From contig NC_134398.1 of NCBI RefSeq assembly GCF_050003625.1, positions 72,531,635 through 72,595,634 of the forward strand: a DNA stretch of 64,000 nt. The letters are read 5' to 3'. This stretch comes from Haematobia irritans (taxonomy: Eukaryota; Arthropoda; Insecta; Diptera; Muscidae). Numbering within the stretch: position 1 is the stretch's first letter; every line of letters starts with the position of its first letter. Of the stretch, positions 1 to 10,533 are shown one piece after another. The notes below the pieces were generated by a model. The model made no database searches. It was given only the letters and a program-made list of their open reading frames with translations, and was not told the origin of the DNA. The position numbers were made by a program, and so were the translations under genes.

Positions 1-900
1 ATGCAAAAATCTATAAAAATCATAATTATATCACAATTAGTTCAAAAGTTATTAAGGTTTCAATTCATATTTTTAATTCCCAAAAATCGGTATTTTCGAA
101 AAAAAAATTTTTGTTCTTTTCAAAATAAAGCAAATAAATAAAGCAAATAAATAAAGCGCAAGTACCTTTCCAACGATGTATCATATTTAGACCCGTTCTT
201 AGCCAAATACGCAAAAAATTTACACTAAACGTCACTAACTTGGGTAAAATAATGCATTTCTGCAAAAGTACGTTAATATGGGGGCTATACATAAATTTGA
301 ACCGATTTAAATAAAACTCGGTACACTTGTAGATACTATAAAATACACTCCTTGTGCAAAAACACCTCAGCTTTCATACAAAGAAAAAATTATGTTAATA
401 TCTTTATCCGTCCAAAAGTTGCAGAATTATTTCCAAAAATGCGATTTGGAACCACTTTGTCATTCCGTTTGTAACACATCGAAATATTGCTCTAAAACCC
501 CATAAAGTATATATATTCTGGGCCGTGATGGAATTCTGAGTCGATGTATGCATGTCCGTCCGTCCGTTTGTTGAAATCACGCTAACTTCCGAACGAAACA
601 AACAATCGACTTGAAACTTGGCACAGGTAGTTGTTATTGATGTAGGTCGGATGGTATTGCAAATGGGCCATATCGGTTCACTTTTACATATAGCCCCCAT
701 ATAAACTGACCCCCAGAATTGGCTTACGGATCCTCGAAGAGAAGCATATTTCGTCCGATCTGGCTGCAATTTGGTACGTGGTGTTAGTATATGGTCTCTA
801 TCAATCATACCAGAATTGATCCATAATTATATATATCGCAGCCTCTTGAAGGAGCAAAATTCATCCGATCCGGTTGAAACTTGGTACATTGCGCTAGTAC
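1..900 (+). repeat. Degenerate DINE-1/Helentron-like (HINE) repeat, 5' part
   Basis: Plus-oriented. The core motif ATAAAGTATATATATTC lies near 505-521 and is followed by a GTCCGTCC microsatellite at about 550-570, then by units with the phrase TATAGCCCCCATATAAACTG. This order (core, GTCC microsatellite, about 150-bp units) is that of the fly DINE-1/mini-me repeats. No 3' hairpin end is seen, so the copy is truncated or interrupted. Reading frames across it are repeat-derived and not genes. Confidence 0.7.
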
Positions 901-1499
901 ACAGAGAATACAGATTGGTTGTGACAATCGGATTTATTGCCAACCTCCTTTTGGCAGTCGTAGCAACTACCAGTTGGCAGTTGTGCCACCCGACTGATTC
1001 GGTTGACACAACCAATATCTCATATGGTGTTGGTTGGGTCTGCCGACGACATTGGTTGTTGCTACTTTCATCATTCGGTTGTGTTGCCCAACTTCGATAA
1101 TACTAATGACCGAATTAAAAACCAATTTCGTCCCAGTTAAATATTATATTTTATTTTATTAAAATATATGTATATAAAAAATCTAAATACAAAGTAGGTG
1201 ACATCGAAAGATGAAAATTGCACTAAATGAACTCACGTACCCTCTGCCATGAATTGACGGAATCATCCTATACCGCTAGAAATCTTTACTAAAAATAAAA
1301 TAAAAATTGATCAATACATGGAATGGTATATGCTCGTGTTGAAATCAACTAAATACGATAGAACATCGGCCGGGCCTTATCTTAATGGCGAAAATCGGTT
1401 ACTAGCAGAAAATTGATCCGTATCGATCTATAGTTATATATAGCCCCCAGATAAACCGATCCCCAATCACAGAAAAATCACGAATGCCATTCGAGCCAA
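901..1499. other. Gene-free AT-rich stretch
   Basis: A GTTG/CAAC-rich segment (about 910-1100) gives short open frames on both strands without recognisable protein features. The remainder holds decayed fragments of the DINE-1-like unit (TATAGCCCCCAGATAAACCG near 1440). I see no gene. Confidence 0.5.
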
Positions 1500-1504
1500 A
1501 TGAA

Positions 1505-1630
1505 TCTACCAAAATTTTATTGCCATAGAAAATTTTGTCAAAATTACATATGTATATTTCTATAGAAAATTTTGTCAAAATTTTATTTCTATAGAAAATT
1601 TTGTCAGAATGTTATTTCTGTAGAAAATGT
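1505..1630. repeat. 29-bp tandem repeat array (short)
   Basis: Degenerate repeats of TTTCTATAGAAAATTTTGTC type. The same 29-bp satellite-like unit recurs at 3120-3390 and 62290-62760, each time inside or beside DINE-1-like sequence. Confidence 0.65.
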
Positions 1631-1796
1631 ATGAAGTACCTCGTAATTGGAGAGGAATATTTTGCAAAATCTTCCAAAACATCAAGAATTCTACCAATCT
1701 ACCAAACAGTAAAAAATCTGCCATTTTTGGTAGACTCTTGTTCATAATTGTATATAACCCCCATATAAAGGGATCCCCATGTTTCAATTCTGGTTC

Positions 1797-2444
1797 TAAA
1801 GGGTGGTTAAAATTTCAAGGGCCGATGTTGATTTTGAATAAAACACAAACTATTTAGGAAATTATTGTAATTTTATTTTATTATGATATATTGGTATTAC
1901 TCAATTATGTATGGAACAAAATATCGGCCAAACGGGCGCCGCGACCTCGGTGGCACACCTTCATCCGATGGTCCAAATTTTCGATGACGCTGAGGCATAA
2001 TGGAGGTTCTATGCCGTTAATGTGCCGAATTATCTCATCATTTAGCTCTTGAATTGTTGCTGGCTTATCGACGTACACCTTTTTAACCCCAAAGAAAAAA
2101 GTCCAACGGTGTCAAATCACATGATCTTGGCGGCCAATTGACATCGCCATTACGTGAGATTTTTCGACAATCACTCTTGGATTCTCATTCGCCCAAATGC
2201 GGCAATTCTGTTTATTGACGAATCCACTAAGGTGAAAATGTGCCTCATCACTGAAGATGATTTTCTTCGAAAATTGATCATCCACTGTTGCCATTTCTTG
2301 GACCCATTCTGCCCATTCACGACGTCCATGGTTCAAATTGAGTAAGTCTGAAATAGAGAAATGTCAAATAAAATTCGGAAAAATACTTGGCGTTTAGGTG
2401 TTGTTCACATTCAACATCGGCCCTTACAATTTAACCACCCTTTA
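1797..2444 (-). mobile_element. Internally deleted mariner/IS630-type element with TIRs
   Basis: Inverted termini of about 40 bp share TAAAGGGTGGTTAAA and GGGCCGATGTTGA and are bounded by TA at both ends, the usual mariner-superfamily target. At about 650 bp it is too short to be autonomous. The interior carries transposase fragments on the minus strand, described separately. Confidence 0.8.
1915..2336 (-). pseudogene. Tc1/mariner-superfamily transposase remnant
   Basis: Minus-strand reading gives a block with FSDEAHFHLSGFVNKQNCRIW, which holds the first catalytic Asp of DDE transposases of the same type as the element at 9.2-10.1 kb. It is joined by a deletion to NWPPRSCDLTPLDFFLWG, the third-Asp region. 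The middle block with the second catalytic Asp is missing, and frameshifts and stops follow (about 2090 downward). It is non-functional. Confidence 0.75.
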
Positions 2445-3119
2445 TAATTACCGCACAAAAGTTCATATCGGTTCGTAATTATTTCTTCCCTATATACCTT
2501 TCGGTATATCTCGAAAAGTTAAGCTGGTAGAAGAAGAACTAAGTGCAGATTTGGATTCAGCATCCCAAATGACCTTAAAAACAATATTCAGTTCATAATC
2601 AGCAGAATTGTTCCCTTGTGTTATTAATAAATAAATAACAATACAATACACGATTCATTCCCTAATTTAAACAAGTAAGTAAAGTAGAAAGTCGGAAGGG
2701 GCCGACTATATCATACCCTAAACCACCCTTACTGAATTAGTAATCATTAGCATTTGTGGGGTAACATTGATATAGGTCTGGGAGATAAACCGCAGTTGCA
2801 TATTTAAGAAAATTAAGGGGTACATGTTTATGGGTGCTTTGTATCAATCTGACTATAGCTCATAGTCAGTGTTGGCAGGGAAAATGTTCGGTTTACCCTA
2901 CAAGGACAAAAAAAGTTCCCTACTTTCCCATACATTCCCAAACAATATTCCCTACAATATTTTTCGTTAAGTTTAAACAAATTTTACAAAACAAAAATGG
3001 TTGTAAGTGCTTTATTATCTTAAAACATGAATATGCAACGTATATAACTTAGAATATAAATCACGGTTGCCACAGTTGGTAGAATTCTACCCAAAATAGT
3101 GTTTTTTTTTTGTTCAATC

Positions 3120-3390
3120 TCTATAAAAATAAAATTTTGGAGAAAGTTTCTATAAACAAATTTTTGTGCGAAATTTTTCTGTAGAAATAAAATTTTGACA
3201 ATAAATTCTATAGAAATAAAATTTTGAGAAAAAATTCCATAGAAATAAAATTTTGAGAAAATTGTTTATAGAAATAGTATTTAAAAAAATTGCTATAGAA
3301 ATACAATTTTGACAAAATTTTCTATGGAAATAAAATGTTGACAAAATTGTCTACAGGAATAAAGTTTTGACAAAAATTTCTATAGAAATA
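3120..3390. repeat. 29-bp tandem repeat array
   Basis: About nine degenerate copies of a unit containing TTCTATAGAAATAAAATTTT and GACAAAA. It is the same unit as at 1505 and 62290. Confidence 0.75.
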
Positions 3391-3510
3391 TTTGTTTGGT
3401 AGATTTGTGGTAATCTTCAAATGTTATTAGATTTTTTTTGGCACGAGTGGTAACTGTTGTTACCACACATTGTTAAATATCAAGCCTTGCCGGCTTCTAA
3501 TTTCCCCCTC

Positions 3511-4036
3511 TACACCCATAAAAAGGGGCTCTAATGACAACTGAAATTTATTTTAGTTCATGAAGATTACTTGATTTTAGTTAAATTTTGCACAAATGAG
3601 TAAATGTTCTTTTTTGAATAATTTTTTGCTAACTTTAATGAAGTGAACTAAAAATAACAAAAAAAGTTGTATACAAATATAGTGCAAAATTTTACTAAAA
3701 AATAAAATAGTTCATATTTTCCTAAAATATCAGAAGTTTGCTTAAACTGAGTTCATAAGTCTCTCAAATGAGTAAGTTTTACTAAAATTGTACCTGTCTC
3801 GAAGTTCGTAGAGCGCTAAAGACATTTAAAAAATTTTTAAATCCAATTTTTTCTTTCAACAAACGAAATTTTCTTAAAAAACAGAAAAAATTAATTATTT
3901 TTTAAAAATTTTCTTCAATTTGACAAAAAGTAATAACTTATTTGTAACATGTTGCAATTAGAAAACTATTTTAGTTAAAATTTTCTAAAATAAACCTACA
4001 TTTTCTTCCACGGTGGGTTCACTTTTTTTGGGTGTA
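3511..4036. mobile_element. TA-flanked MITE, ACACCCA-type ends
   Basis: Termini TACACCCATAAAAAGG and CTTTTTTTGGGTGTA are inverted repeats. The interior is AT-rich with the phrase TTTTAGTTCATGAAGA, which is also found in related MITEs at 56.4 kb. It has no coding capacity and is nested in the hAT-like element. Confidence 0.6.
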
Positions 4037-4616
4037 GAGCCACCAAAATGTAAAAATTATTACAAATTGTGGTGAGTGAAAATGTCCCTACATTGTGGGT
4101 GGCCCTACGTCCCTACAAGACGTTAAATATTACAAAAGCCCTACATATAGGGAATTTCCTCTACTTCTAGCAACACTGGCTGTAGTTGATATTGCACCTA
4201 CGGACATTGGTTAATAAATAAGAGTACTGTGACCAAATTTGGGAAAATCGAGCGATGCATATATATGGAAGCTATATCTAAATCTGAACCAATTTGCATA
4301 TGTTTGATTAATACACCCTCAAAAAAAATCGCCTCTCTAACATATGTTCCAAACATATTTTGCAGGAAGCACATATATTATTGGATACTGCCGAAACATT
4401 AATATGTTTGTTTTATGTGAACATATTCTATTTTTGGAAGCATTTTGAGCCAAAAATATTATATTCTTGGAAGAATTTTCCACAAAGAAGATTGTGCTCA
4501 TTCCCTAACATAATTTTCACTTCCACGAAATTTTTTAGTTCTTGGCACCTTTTTCTGTAATACAAATAATGTTGAAGAAATTATTCAATTTTATAATTTT
4601 TTTTAAATTTTACCTT

Positions 4617-4690
4617 TCGCCTGGACGGAGAATCGAACCGAGGACCATACAGTTTGTAAGCCAACACACTACCACTGAGCTACGTAGCTG
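4617..4690 (-). repeat. tRNA-like sequence (type I)
   Basis: Read on the minus strand: A-box-like TAGCTCAGTGGTAGTGTG and B-box-like GGTTCGATTCTCCG at tRNA spacing. Relatives are at 6919 (-), 37470 (+), 44453 (+) and 49368 (+). The acceptor ends do not pair convincingly, so it looks like a SINE head and not a functional tRNA. Confidence 0.6.
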
Positions 4691-4803
4691 TTATAGTCAC
4701 CAGAAGACAATTATCGTTATAAGATACATTTATATAGCATAGTTTGCAGCGCCCACGAGCCCATGCAAACATAACATTATTTAACAGAAACATACATGTG
4801 TTG

Positions 4804-4875
4804 GCAACGTGGAGCAGTGGTTAGCATGTCTGCCGTACATGCAAAGGGTCGTGGGTTCAATCCCTGCTCCGACCA
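4804..4875 (+). repeat. tRNA-like sequence (type II)
   Basis: A-box-like GTGGAGCAGTGGTTAGCATG and B-box-like GTGGGTTCAATCCC, about 70 bp in all. It is the same tRNA-derived head as in the SINE at 10534. Relatives are at 8863 (+) and 37284 (-). Confidence 0.65.
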
Positions 4876-6918
4876 AACACCAATTGTTTTTTTTTTTTAA
4901 TTTACGCATTTATATTTATACTATATTAAATTTTTATAATGAAACTTCGAAATGTGGGTTATTAAAGATTTACAGTCGGAAACAGTGCTTGATATAAACG
5001 AAATGGACTGAGCTTTTGGATAAAATATTATTTTTTTATTGCAAAAATAACAATTTTGTAATAAAAAACTGGTTTTGGTATAAAAGTTTGATATTTTGGA
5101 AGGAATTCAAAAACTCTAACAAAGGAAGAACGTGGGGTCGAGTATAAACATACATAAATAATTTTATAATATACACAAATTAAATAATATTTAGACTTAA
5201 ATTAAATAATATTTAGACTTAAGCGTATAAAATTTTTGGCCTTATCATAAAGCAGTTTCCGAAACAACATATAAGCGGTTTCACAGAAATTGCTCTCTTT
5301 CGATTCTCTCACTGTGTTAATTTGATATCTTTCGTCAACCCTCCCGGTTTTTATCTCTATTTCTTTCTCTATACTCTCTCTCTCTCTCTCTCTCTTTCGC
5401 TCTCTGAATAAAATATCACAACATATATATGTTTAATCTAAATTTGTAAATTTATATATGTTTACATTCACACATATAATTTTTATGAAACATGCATGCC
5501 CCAAACATAATATATTCTAACATATTAACATATGTGTTCCAAACATTTAGTGTTAGTTTGAGAACATTACATGTTTGCACTTAAATATATTGTGTTTAAA
5601 AATTGTGCCCGAAACACATTTTGTTTATATCGAAACATATGAAAAACATATTTTTCTAACAGTGTACCACAAAAGGTTACCTTGTGCAAGATTTGAGTAA
5701 GATCAGTTAAGAAATGAGGCCTGTGTGGTCAAACATAATGTTATTAGAGGCGAATTTTTTAAAATCGGGCGATACATATATGGGAGCTATATCTACATCT
5801 GAACCGATTTCGATGAAATTTTGCACATATAGTTAGTACTATAAAGGACTGGATCTAGCCAACTTTGAGTAAGATCGATTAATAAATAATGGTTCTATGG
5901 TCAAATTTGGGAAAATCGGGCTATACATATAAATGGGAGCTATATCTAAATCTGAACCGATTTCGATGATTTTTTGCACATATAGTTGGTGCTTTAGAAG
6001 ATTACATGTAGCCAAATTTGAGTAAGATCAGTTGATAAATAAAGGGTTTGTGGCCAAATTTGGGAAAATCGGGCGATACATATATATATGAGAGCTATAT
6101 CTAAATCTAAACCGATTTGGATGAAATTTTGCAGACTTGAAGATTACCTTTTGCCAAATTTGGTGACGATCCATTTGAAAACAAGCGCAACGTGACCCCA
6201 TTTGTCGAAATCGGGCGATACATATATATGGAAGCTATATCTAAATTTGATCCGATTTCTTCCAAATTCAATAGCGTTCGTCCTTGTGCCCAAAAAACTC
6301 CCTGTACCAAAAATTGCTGATACATTGACAAACAAAACGTTTCCTTGCTCTATTGACTAAATATTCCCAATGATATTGCGCGTCAAAATATGCAAGCTGT
6401 TGGTTACTTCGATTAAGCAGGTAATGTGATTCATTTATCCGAGAATAAAAATATGGTAAAGTTAAATTTTGTAATTTTTAGTCGAAATTGTTTTCAAATT
6501 CAACTAATTATTAAAAAAAATAATTGATAGTGAGTGAAAGGGAATTGCAGTGGCAGTGAAACTTTGCCCATCTCTAAATGTAGTACATACACCCTCAAAA
6601 ACAGTCGCTTCTCTAACATATATTCCAAACAGATTTTGCAGGAAGCACATATGTTATTGGATATTTCCGAAACATTATTATGTTTGTTTTACTTGAACAT
6701 ATTATGTGCTTAGAAGCATTTTGAGCCCAAAACTATTATATGCTTGGAAGAATTTCCTCCCAAAGAAGATTGTGTTAAAAAAATATTACTGCCTAATTGA
6801 ATATTCCCTCACATCTTTCTCACTTCCAGGAAATTTTTAGTTCTTAGCACCTTTTCTGTAATACAAACAATGTTGAAGAAATTATTAAATTTTATAAATT
6901 TGTTAAATTTTACCTTTC

Positions 6919-6992
6919 GCCTGGACGGAGAATCGAACCTAGGACCATATATTTTATAAGCCAATACACTATCCACTGGGCTACGTATGTTA
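6919..6992 (-). repeat. tRNA-like sequence (type I)
   Basis: The minus strand has the B-box-like GGTTCGATTCTCCG (with a neighbouring change) and an A-box-like AGCCCAGTGGATAGTG. It is the left half of the twin module in copy 2. Confidence 0.55.
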
Positions 6993-7009
6993 GCTGTTAT
7001 TGTCATCAA

Positions 7010-7669
7010 TACACTGAAAAAAAAGCATACTCGGTTCCAAAGATTTTGTCTTTACTTTAAAAAATTTGGTATTGATTCCGAGCCAAAGAAGCGGAGAATA
7101 CAAGTAAGGATACTTTTAAGACAAAATTCTCTTTTAAATTTGGGTTTTGTGTACTTGCTTCTAGGAATCAAATTTTAATTTTTCGTTTTCTCAGCTTTTT
7201 TTCTTCATATGCTATAAAAGTCCTTTAAAAACGAGTTAACGGCAACTTTATTTTCCAAATTAGGACTCGACTTCCAGTAGAAATTATGCTATGTTTGAAG
7301 TAAGAAACTTCTTTAAAATAAAGTTTTGAAAAACATGTCCTATATTTGAACGATTTTTCGCTTTGTAGTCAAGATGCAAAAAGACAACAAATTTAAAGAC
7401 AATTTCATTAAATTTAAAGAATTTTTCTGAATTATTAAAGTCAAGTTGACCTTAGCCTATAAATTTTTTCTTTCATGTTAAGATACCCATTTTTAAGTCA
7501 TATCACTTAATTATAAGGACAATATGACTTCATTGAAAAGTTTATCGACTTTTGGACAAGGAAAATAACTTTATTTTAGAGAAATGCGTCTTCTATGCTA
7601 AGCAAAATTTGTATTCGTATTTTAAAGACATGAAATCTTTGACCTCACGACAATATTTTTTTCAGTGTA
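7010..7669. mobile_element. TA-flanked MITE, ACACTGAAAAA ends
   Basis: Begins TACACTGAAAAAAA and ends TTTTTTTCAGTGTA, a perfect terminal inversion. It is absent from the homologous place in copy 1 of the twin element, which shows it is an insertion. The interior is AT-rich and non-coding. A fragment of the same family lies at about 56.3-56.45 kb. Confidence 0.75.
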
Positions 7670-7683
7670 GACAATTATCGTTA

Positions 7684-8813
7684 TACGAGGGCAGTTCGGA
7701 AACTTCTTAGCCTAGCACAAAAAGCGCGGTAAAACAGAAAAAAGTTAAGTGTTTTGGAAACTTCCATCTCTGTTATGAATACATGTTAAATTTTGTTTTG
7801 ATCTCCTTCATAAAGAAACAGGTGTTCAAAAAAGACGCATCCGCAATTTTTTACAAGGGAAAAATTAGAAATACGTGCTGTCATTAAATATTTACATAAA
7901 AAAGGTTTATCGGGACAAGAAATTCATAATGATATGGTGAATGTGTTCGGTGAAAGTGCTCCTTCATATGCAACAGTAAAAAATTGGGTTGCTGAATTTA
8001 AACGTGGGGAAATTGCTAATATCATGGGCATCTCAAATGATCGAGTCCATTTAATTTTGCATGAAGAACTACAGATGAAAAAGCTTCCTGCAAGATGGGT
8101 GCCGCATTTGTTAACAGTCGATCAAAAACGCATAAGAATGAACATTTCTCAAGCTTGTTTGGATCGTTTTAAGCGAAATAAAATGGATTTTAAGCGTCGT
8201 TTCATAACTGTTGATGAGACATGGGTCCACCACTATACTCCAGAGACAAACAATGGACTGAAGCTGGAGGAAGTGCCCCAAAGAAGGCAAAAACAATTCA
8301 ATCGGCTGGTAAGGTTATGCCAACGGTTTTTTCTGACTTCAAAGGTATTTTATTGAATGACTATCTGCAAAAGGGTAAAACAATAAATTCAGAGTACTAT
8401 TGCAACCTTTTGGATCAATTAAATGTACAAATTCGAGAAAAACGTCCTGGCTTACAGCACAAAAAAAAATTTTTTTCAAGGCAACGCACCAGCGCACAAG
8501 ATTGTTTTAATAATGGCTAAAATCAAAGAATTAAAGTACGAGTTGCTTGACCGCCTACCTTATTCTCCTGATTTAGCTCCCAGTGACTTTTATTTGTTCC
8601 CAAATTTAGGTTAGGTTAGGCAATTACAGTTGTAAACCACTATTTTGAAGACCTTGAGGAAAACTATTTTAATCAAGGGATATAATTGCTAGAAAAGCGT
8701 TGGACTAAGTGTATTGAAGTTTCAGAAGATTATATTGCAAAATAAAGATATTTTTGAAAAACTAACTATTCTCTTTCATTGATAGGTTAAGAAGTTTCCG
8801 AACCGCCCTCGTA
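7684..8813 (+). mobile_element. mariner transposon (inactive)
   Basis: TIRs of about 30 bp (CGAGGGCAGTTCGGAAACTT and inverse) are flanked by TA. Comparison with the empty site in copy 1 of the host repeat (CGTTATAAG) confirms TA duplication. It contains the broken transposase at 7835-8744. Confidence 0.9.
7835..8744 (+). pseudogene. mariner transposase pseudogene (D,D34D type)
   Basis: The N-terminal helix-turn-helix part (SAPSYATVKNWVAEFKRG) is followed by a deletion of roughly 40 residues relative to the family, then the linker and catalytic domain: VDETWVHHYTPETN (first Asp), an SAGKVM block, NAPAHK, and YSPDLAPSDFYLF (third Asp). Frameshifts lie at about 8250 and in the A-run at about 8461-8470. 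The C-terminal end has a stop (about 8680) and a small deletion around 8607. The second catalytic Asp (QDNAPAH in the family) reads QGNAPAH. It cannot encode an active enzyme. Confidence 0.9.
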
Positions 8814-8862
8814 AGTTATATTTATAGAGTATAGTTTATTATTATTTAACATACATTTGTTG

Positions 8863-8934
8863 GCCACGTGGAGCAATAGTTCGCATATCTGCCTTGCATG
8901 CAAGGGGTCGTGGGTTCAATCCCTGCTCCGACTG
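8863..8934 (+). repeat. tRNA-like sequence (type II)
   Basis: GTGGAGCAATAGTTCGCAT and the B-box-like GTGGGTTCAATCCC. It is the right half of the twin module in copy 2, now about 1.9 kb from its partner because of the two insertions. Confidence 0.6.
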
Positions 8935-9172
8935 AACACCAATATTTTTTTTTTAATTTTTTTGAGCTTTTGGATAAAATATTTTTTTATTGCAAAAATA
9001 ACAAGTTTGTGTCAAAAAATGCTTGTATAAAAGTTTGAGATTTTCGAAGAAATTCGAAAACTCTAACTAAGGAAGGACGTGAAGTCGAGTATAAAATGAA
9101 TAATTTTTACACATACATTTATTTTACACCATATTAAATGCATTTAAAATTTATCGTATTTAGAAATACAAA

Positions 9173-10112
9173 TAAAGGGTGATTCTTTTGAGGTTAGGAT
9201 TTTCATGCATTAGTATTTGACAGATCACGTGGGATTTCAGACATGGTGTCAAAGAGAAAGATGCTCAGTATGCTTTGACATTTCATCATGAATAGACTTA
9301 CTAACGAGCCACAACGTCGAATTTTCAGTGAATGGGCCCTAGAAAAGTTGGCAGAAAATCCGCTTTTTTATCGACAAATTTTGTTCAGCGATGAGGCTCA
9401 TTTCTGGTTGAATGGCTACGTAAATAAGCAAAATTGCCGCATTTGGAGTGAAGAGCAACCAGAAGCCGTTCAAGAACTGCCCATGCATCCCGAAAAATGC
9501 ACTGTTTGGTGTGGTTTGTACGCTGGTGGAATCATTGGACCGTATTTTTTCAAAGATGCTGTTGGACGCAACGTTACGGTGAATGGCGATCGCTATCGTT
9601 CGATGCTAACAAACTTTTTGTTGCCAAAAATGGAAGAACTGAACTTGGTTGACATGTGGTTTCAACAAGATGGCGCTACATGCCACACAGCTCGCGATTC
9701 TATGGCCATTTTGAGGGAAAACTTCGGAGAACAATTCATCTCAAGAAATGGACCGGTAAGTTGGCCACCAAGATCATGCGATTTGACGCCTTTAGACTAT
9801 TTTTTGTGGGGCTACGTCAAGTCTAAAGTCTACAGAAATAAGCCAGCAACTATTCCAGCTTTGGAAGACAACATTTCCGAAGAAATTCGGGCTATTCCGG
9901 CCGAAATGCTCGAAAAAGTTGCCCAAAATTGGACTTTCCGAATGGACCACCTAAGACGCAGCCGCGGTCAACATTTAAATGAAATTATCTTCAAAAAGTA
10001 AATGTCATGGACCAATCTAACGTTTCAAATAAAGAACCGATGAGATTTTGCAAATTTTATGCGTTTTTATTTTTTTTTTTAAGTTATCAAGCTCTTAACA
10101 AATCACTCTTTA
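9173..10112 (+). mobile_element. Internally deleted IS630/Tc1-mariner element
   Basis: Inverted ends TAAAGGGTGATT and, on the other strand, TAAAGAGTGATT, with TA boundaries. The 5' leader (TTCATGCATTAGTATTTGAC and onward) resembles an element I know to be widespread in arthropods. In that family the leader continues into an N-terminal DNA-binding region, which is missing here; the leader joins directly to the catalytic region near 9305. Confidence 0.85.
9288..10001 (+). CDS. Tc1/mariner-superfamily transposase, catalytic domain only
   Basis: An open frame of 237 aa. Catalytic Asp residues fit at D35 (FSDEAHFW), D128 (FQQDGATCHTA) and D165 (SCDLTPLD), with 36 residues between the last two. 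PRSCDLTPLDYFLWGYVKSK is the family signature. The DNA-binding N-terminus (about 100 residues) is absent; the first eight or so residues (MNRLTNEP) come from the leader fused to the catalytic part by the internal deletion. There are no internal stops or frameshifts, so the copy is young. Without its DNA-binding domain it should not transpose itself. Upstream is the 5' TIR; an AATAAA signal lies just after the stop (10028). Confidence 0.85.
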   Translation: MNRLTNEPQRRIFSEWALEKLAENPLFYRQILFSDEAHFWLNGYVNKQNCRIWSEEQPEAVQELPMHPEKCTVWCGLYAGGIIGPYFFKDAVGRNVTVNGDRYRSMLTNFLLPKMEELNLVDMWFQQDGATCHTARDSMAILRENFGEQFISRNGPVSWPPRSCDLTPLDYFLWGYVKSKVYRNKPATIPALEDNISEEIRAIPAEMLEKVAQNWTFRMDHLRRSRGQHLNEIIFKK

Positions 10113-10521
10113 AATCTGTGGATTTATTACAAACCCCCATAAGTCTAAAAACTCAATTTTACAGGAGAGCGAAAATACACCTTTAAGGAGTCACAAAAAC
10201 TTCTGTAGAAATGATCTGGAAAATATTTAATATTTATGTGATAGATCTTTTCGATAGCTTATTTTTAGACTTTGCCAAAACCACCCTCCCGATTTGGAGA
10301 AAATTAGGAATTACCGACTTATATTGTTTTGTCATATATTTTATTTTAAAAAATAACATATCTCTATTTATGGTGTTTGTCGCATTGAATACTGATCATA
10401 TTCTGACTAAAAAACAACATAACTAAATTTGAATATGCGTTTATTTTTATTCGTTTCTTCGACAAAACACCATGACTCGAAATATGTTATTTTGTAAAAA
10501 AATGGTCAATTACACAAACCT
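10113..10521. other. Unassigned AT-rich sequence
   Basis: No gene. The phrases GTTTTGTCATATATTTTATTT (near 10327) and the ATATGTTGTTTTGTC motif after the SINE (near 10939) suggest one older AT-rich repeat that the SINE split. Confidence 0.4.
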
Positions 10522-10533
10522 TATATTGACTTA

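Larger units (their letters stand above)
2867..4180. mobile_element. hAT-like non-autonomous element
   Basis: The ends are CAGTGTTGGCAGGGAAA and its inverted counterpart ending GCAACACTG, typical hAT-style termini. The flanking 8-mers (ctcatagt / gctgtagt) agree only partly, so the target duplication has decayed or was never exact. The interior contains a 29-bp repeat array (3120-3390) and a nested TA-flanked MITE (3511-4036). No transposase is seen. Confidence 0.55.
4312..5666. mobile_element. Composite element with two divergent tRNA-like sequences, copy 1
   Basis: Ends TACACCCTC and AACAGTGTA. The interior is rich in the phrase ACATATGTTCCAAACAT. It holds a minus-strand tRNA-like block (4617-4690), a spacer of about 110 bp and a plus-strand tRNA-like block (4804-4875), then a CT-rich microsatellite (about 5370-5405). 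It interrupts the DINE-1-like repeat. No ORF of interest is present. Confidence 0.6.
2674..6587 (-). repeat. DINE-1-like repeat (minus-oriented), interrupted twice
   Basis: It begins with AACAAG, the complement of the CTTGTT 3' terminus of these elements, and then a terminal hairpin (AGTCGG, loop, CCGACT, about 2693-2710). Repeat units (AGCTATATCTAAATCTGAACC) continue at 4181-4311 and 5667-6260. The flanks rejoin sensibly if the insertions at 2867-4180 and 4312-5666 are removed. No protein-coding gene is seen. Confidence 0.65.
6588..9172. mobile_element. Composite twin tRNA-like element, copy 2 (interrupted)
   Basis: Starts TACACCCTC like copy 1 and carries the same type I (-) then type II (+) tRNA-like pair. 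A MITE (7010-7669) and a mariner (7684-8813) are inserted in the spacer. Removing both restores the spacer order seen in copy 1 (GACAATTATCGTTATAAG). The right end is cut by the transposon at 9173. Confidence 0.6.

Noticed and set aside
771..1100. 109-aa plus frame and its minus-strand overlap
   Set aside because: Low-complexity composition, no start context or homology, overlaps repeat sequence on both strands.
4617..4690. Functional tRNA gene
   Set aside because: A- and B-box-like parts are present, but the acceptor stem does not pair and the block is dispersed inside repeats, so it is a tRNA-derived repeat.
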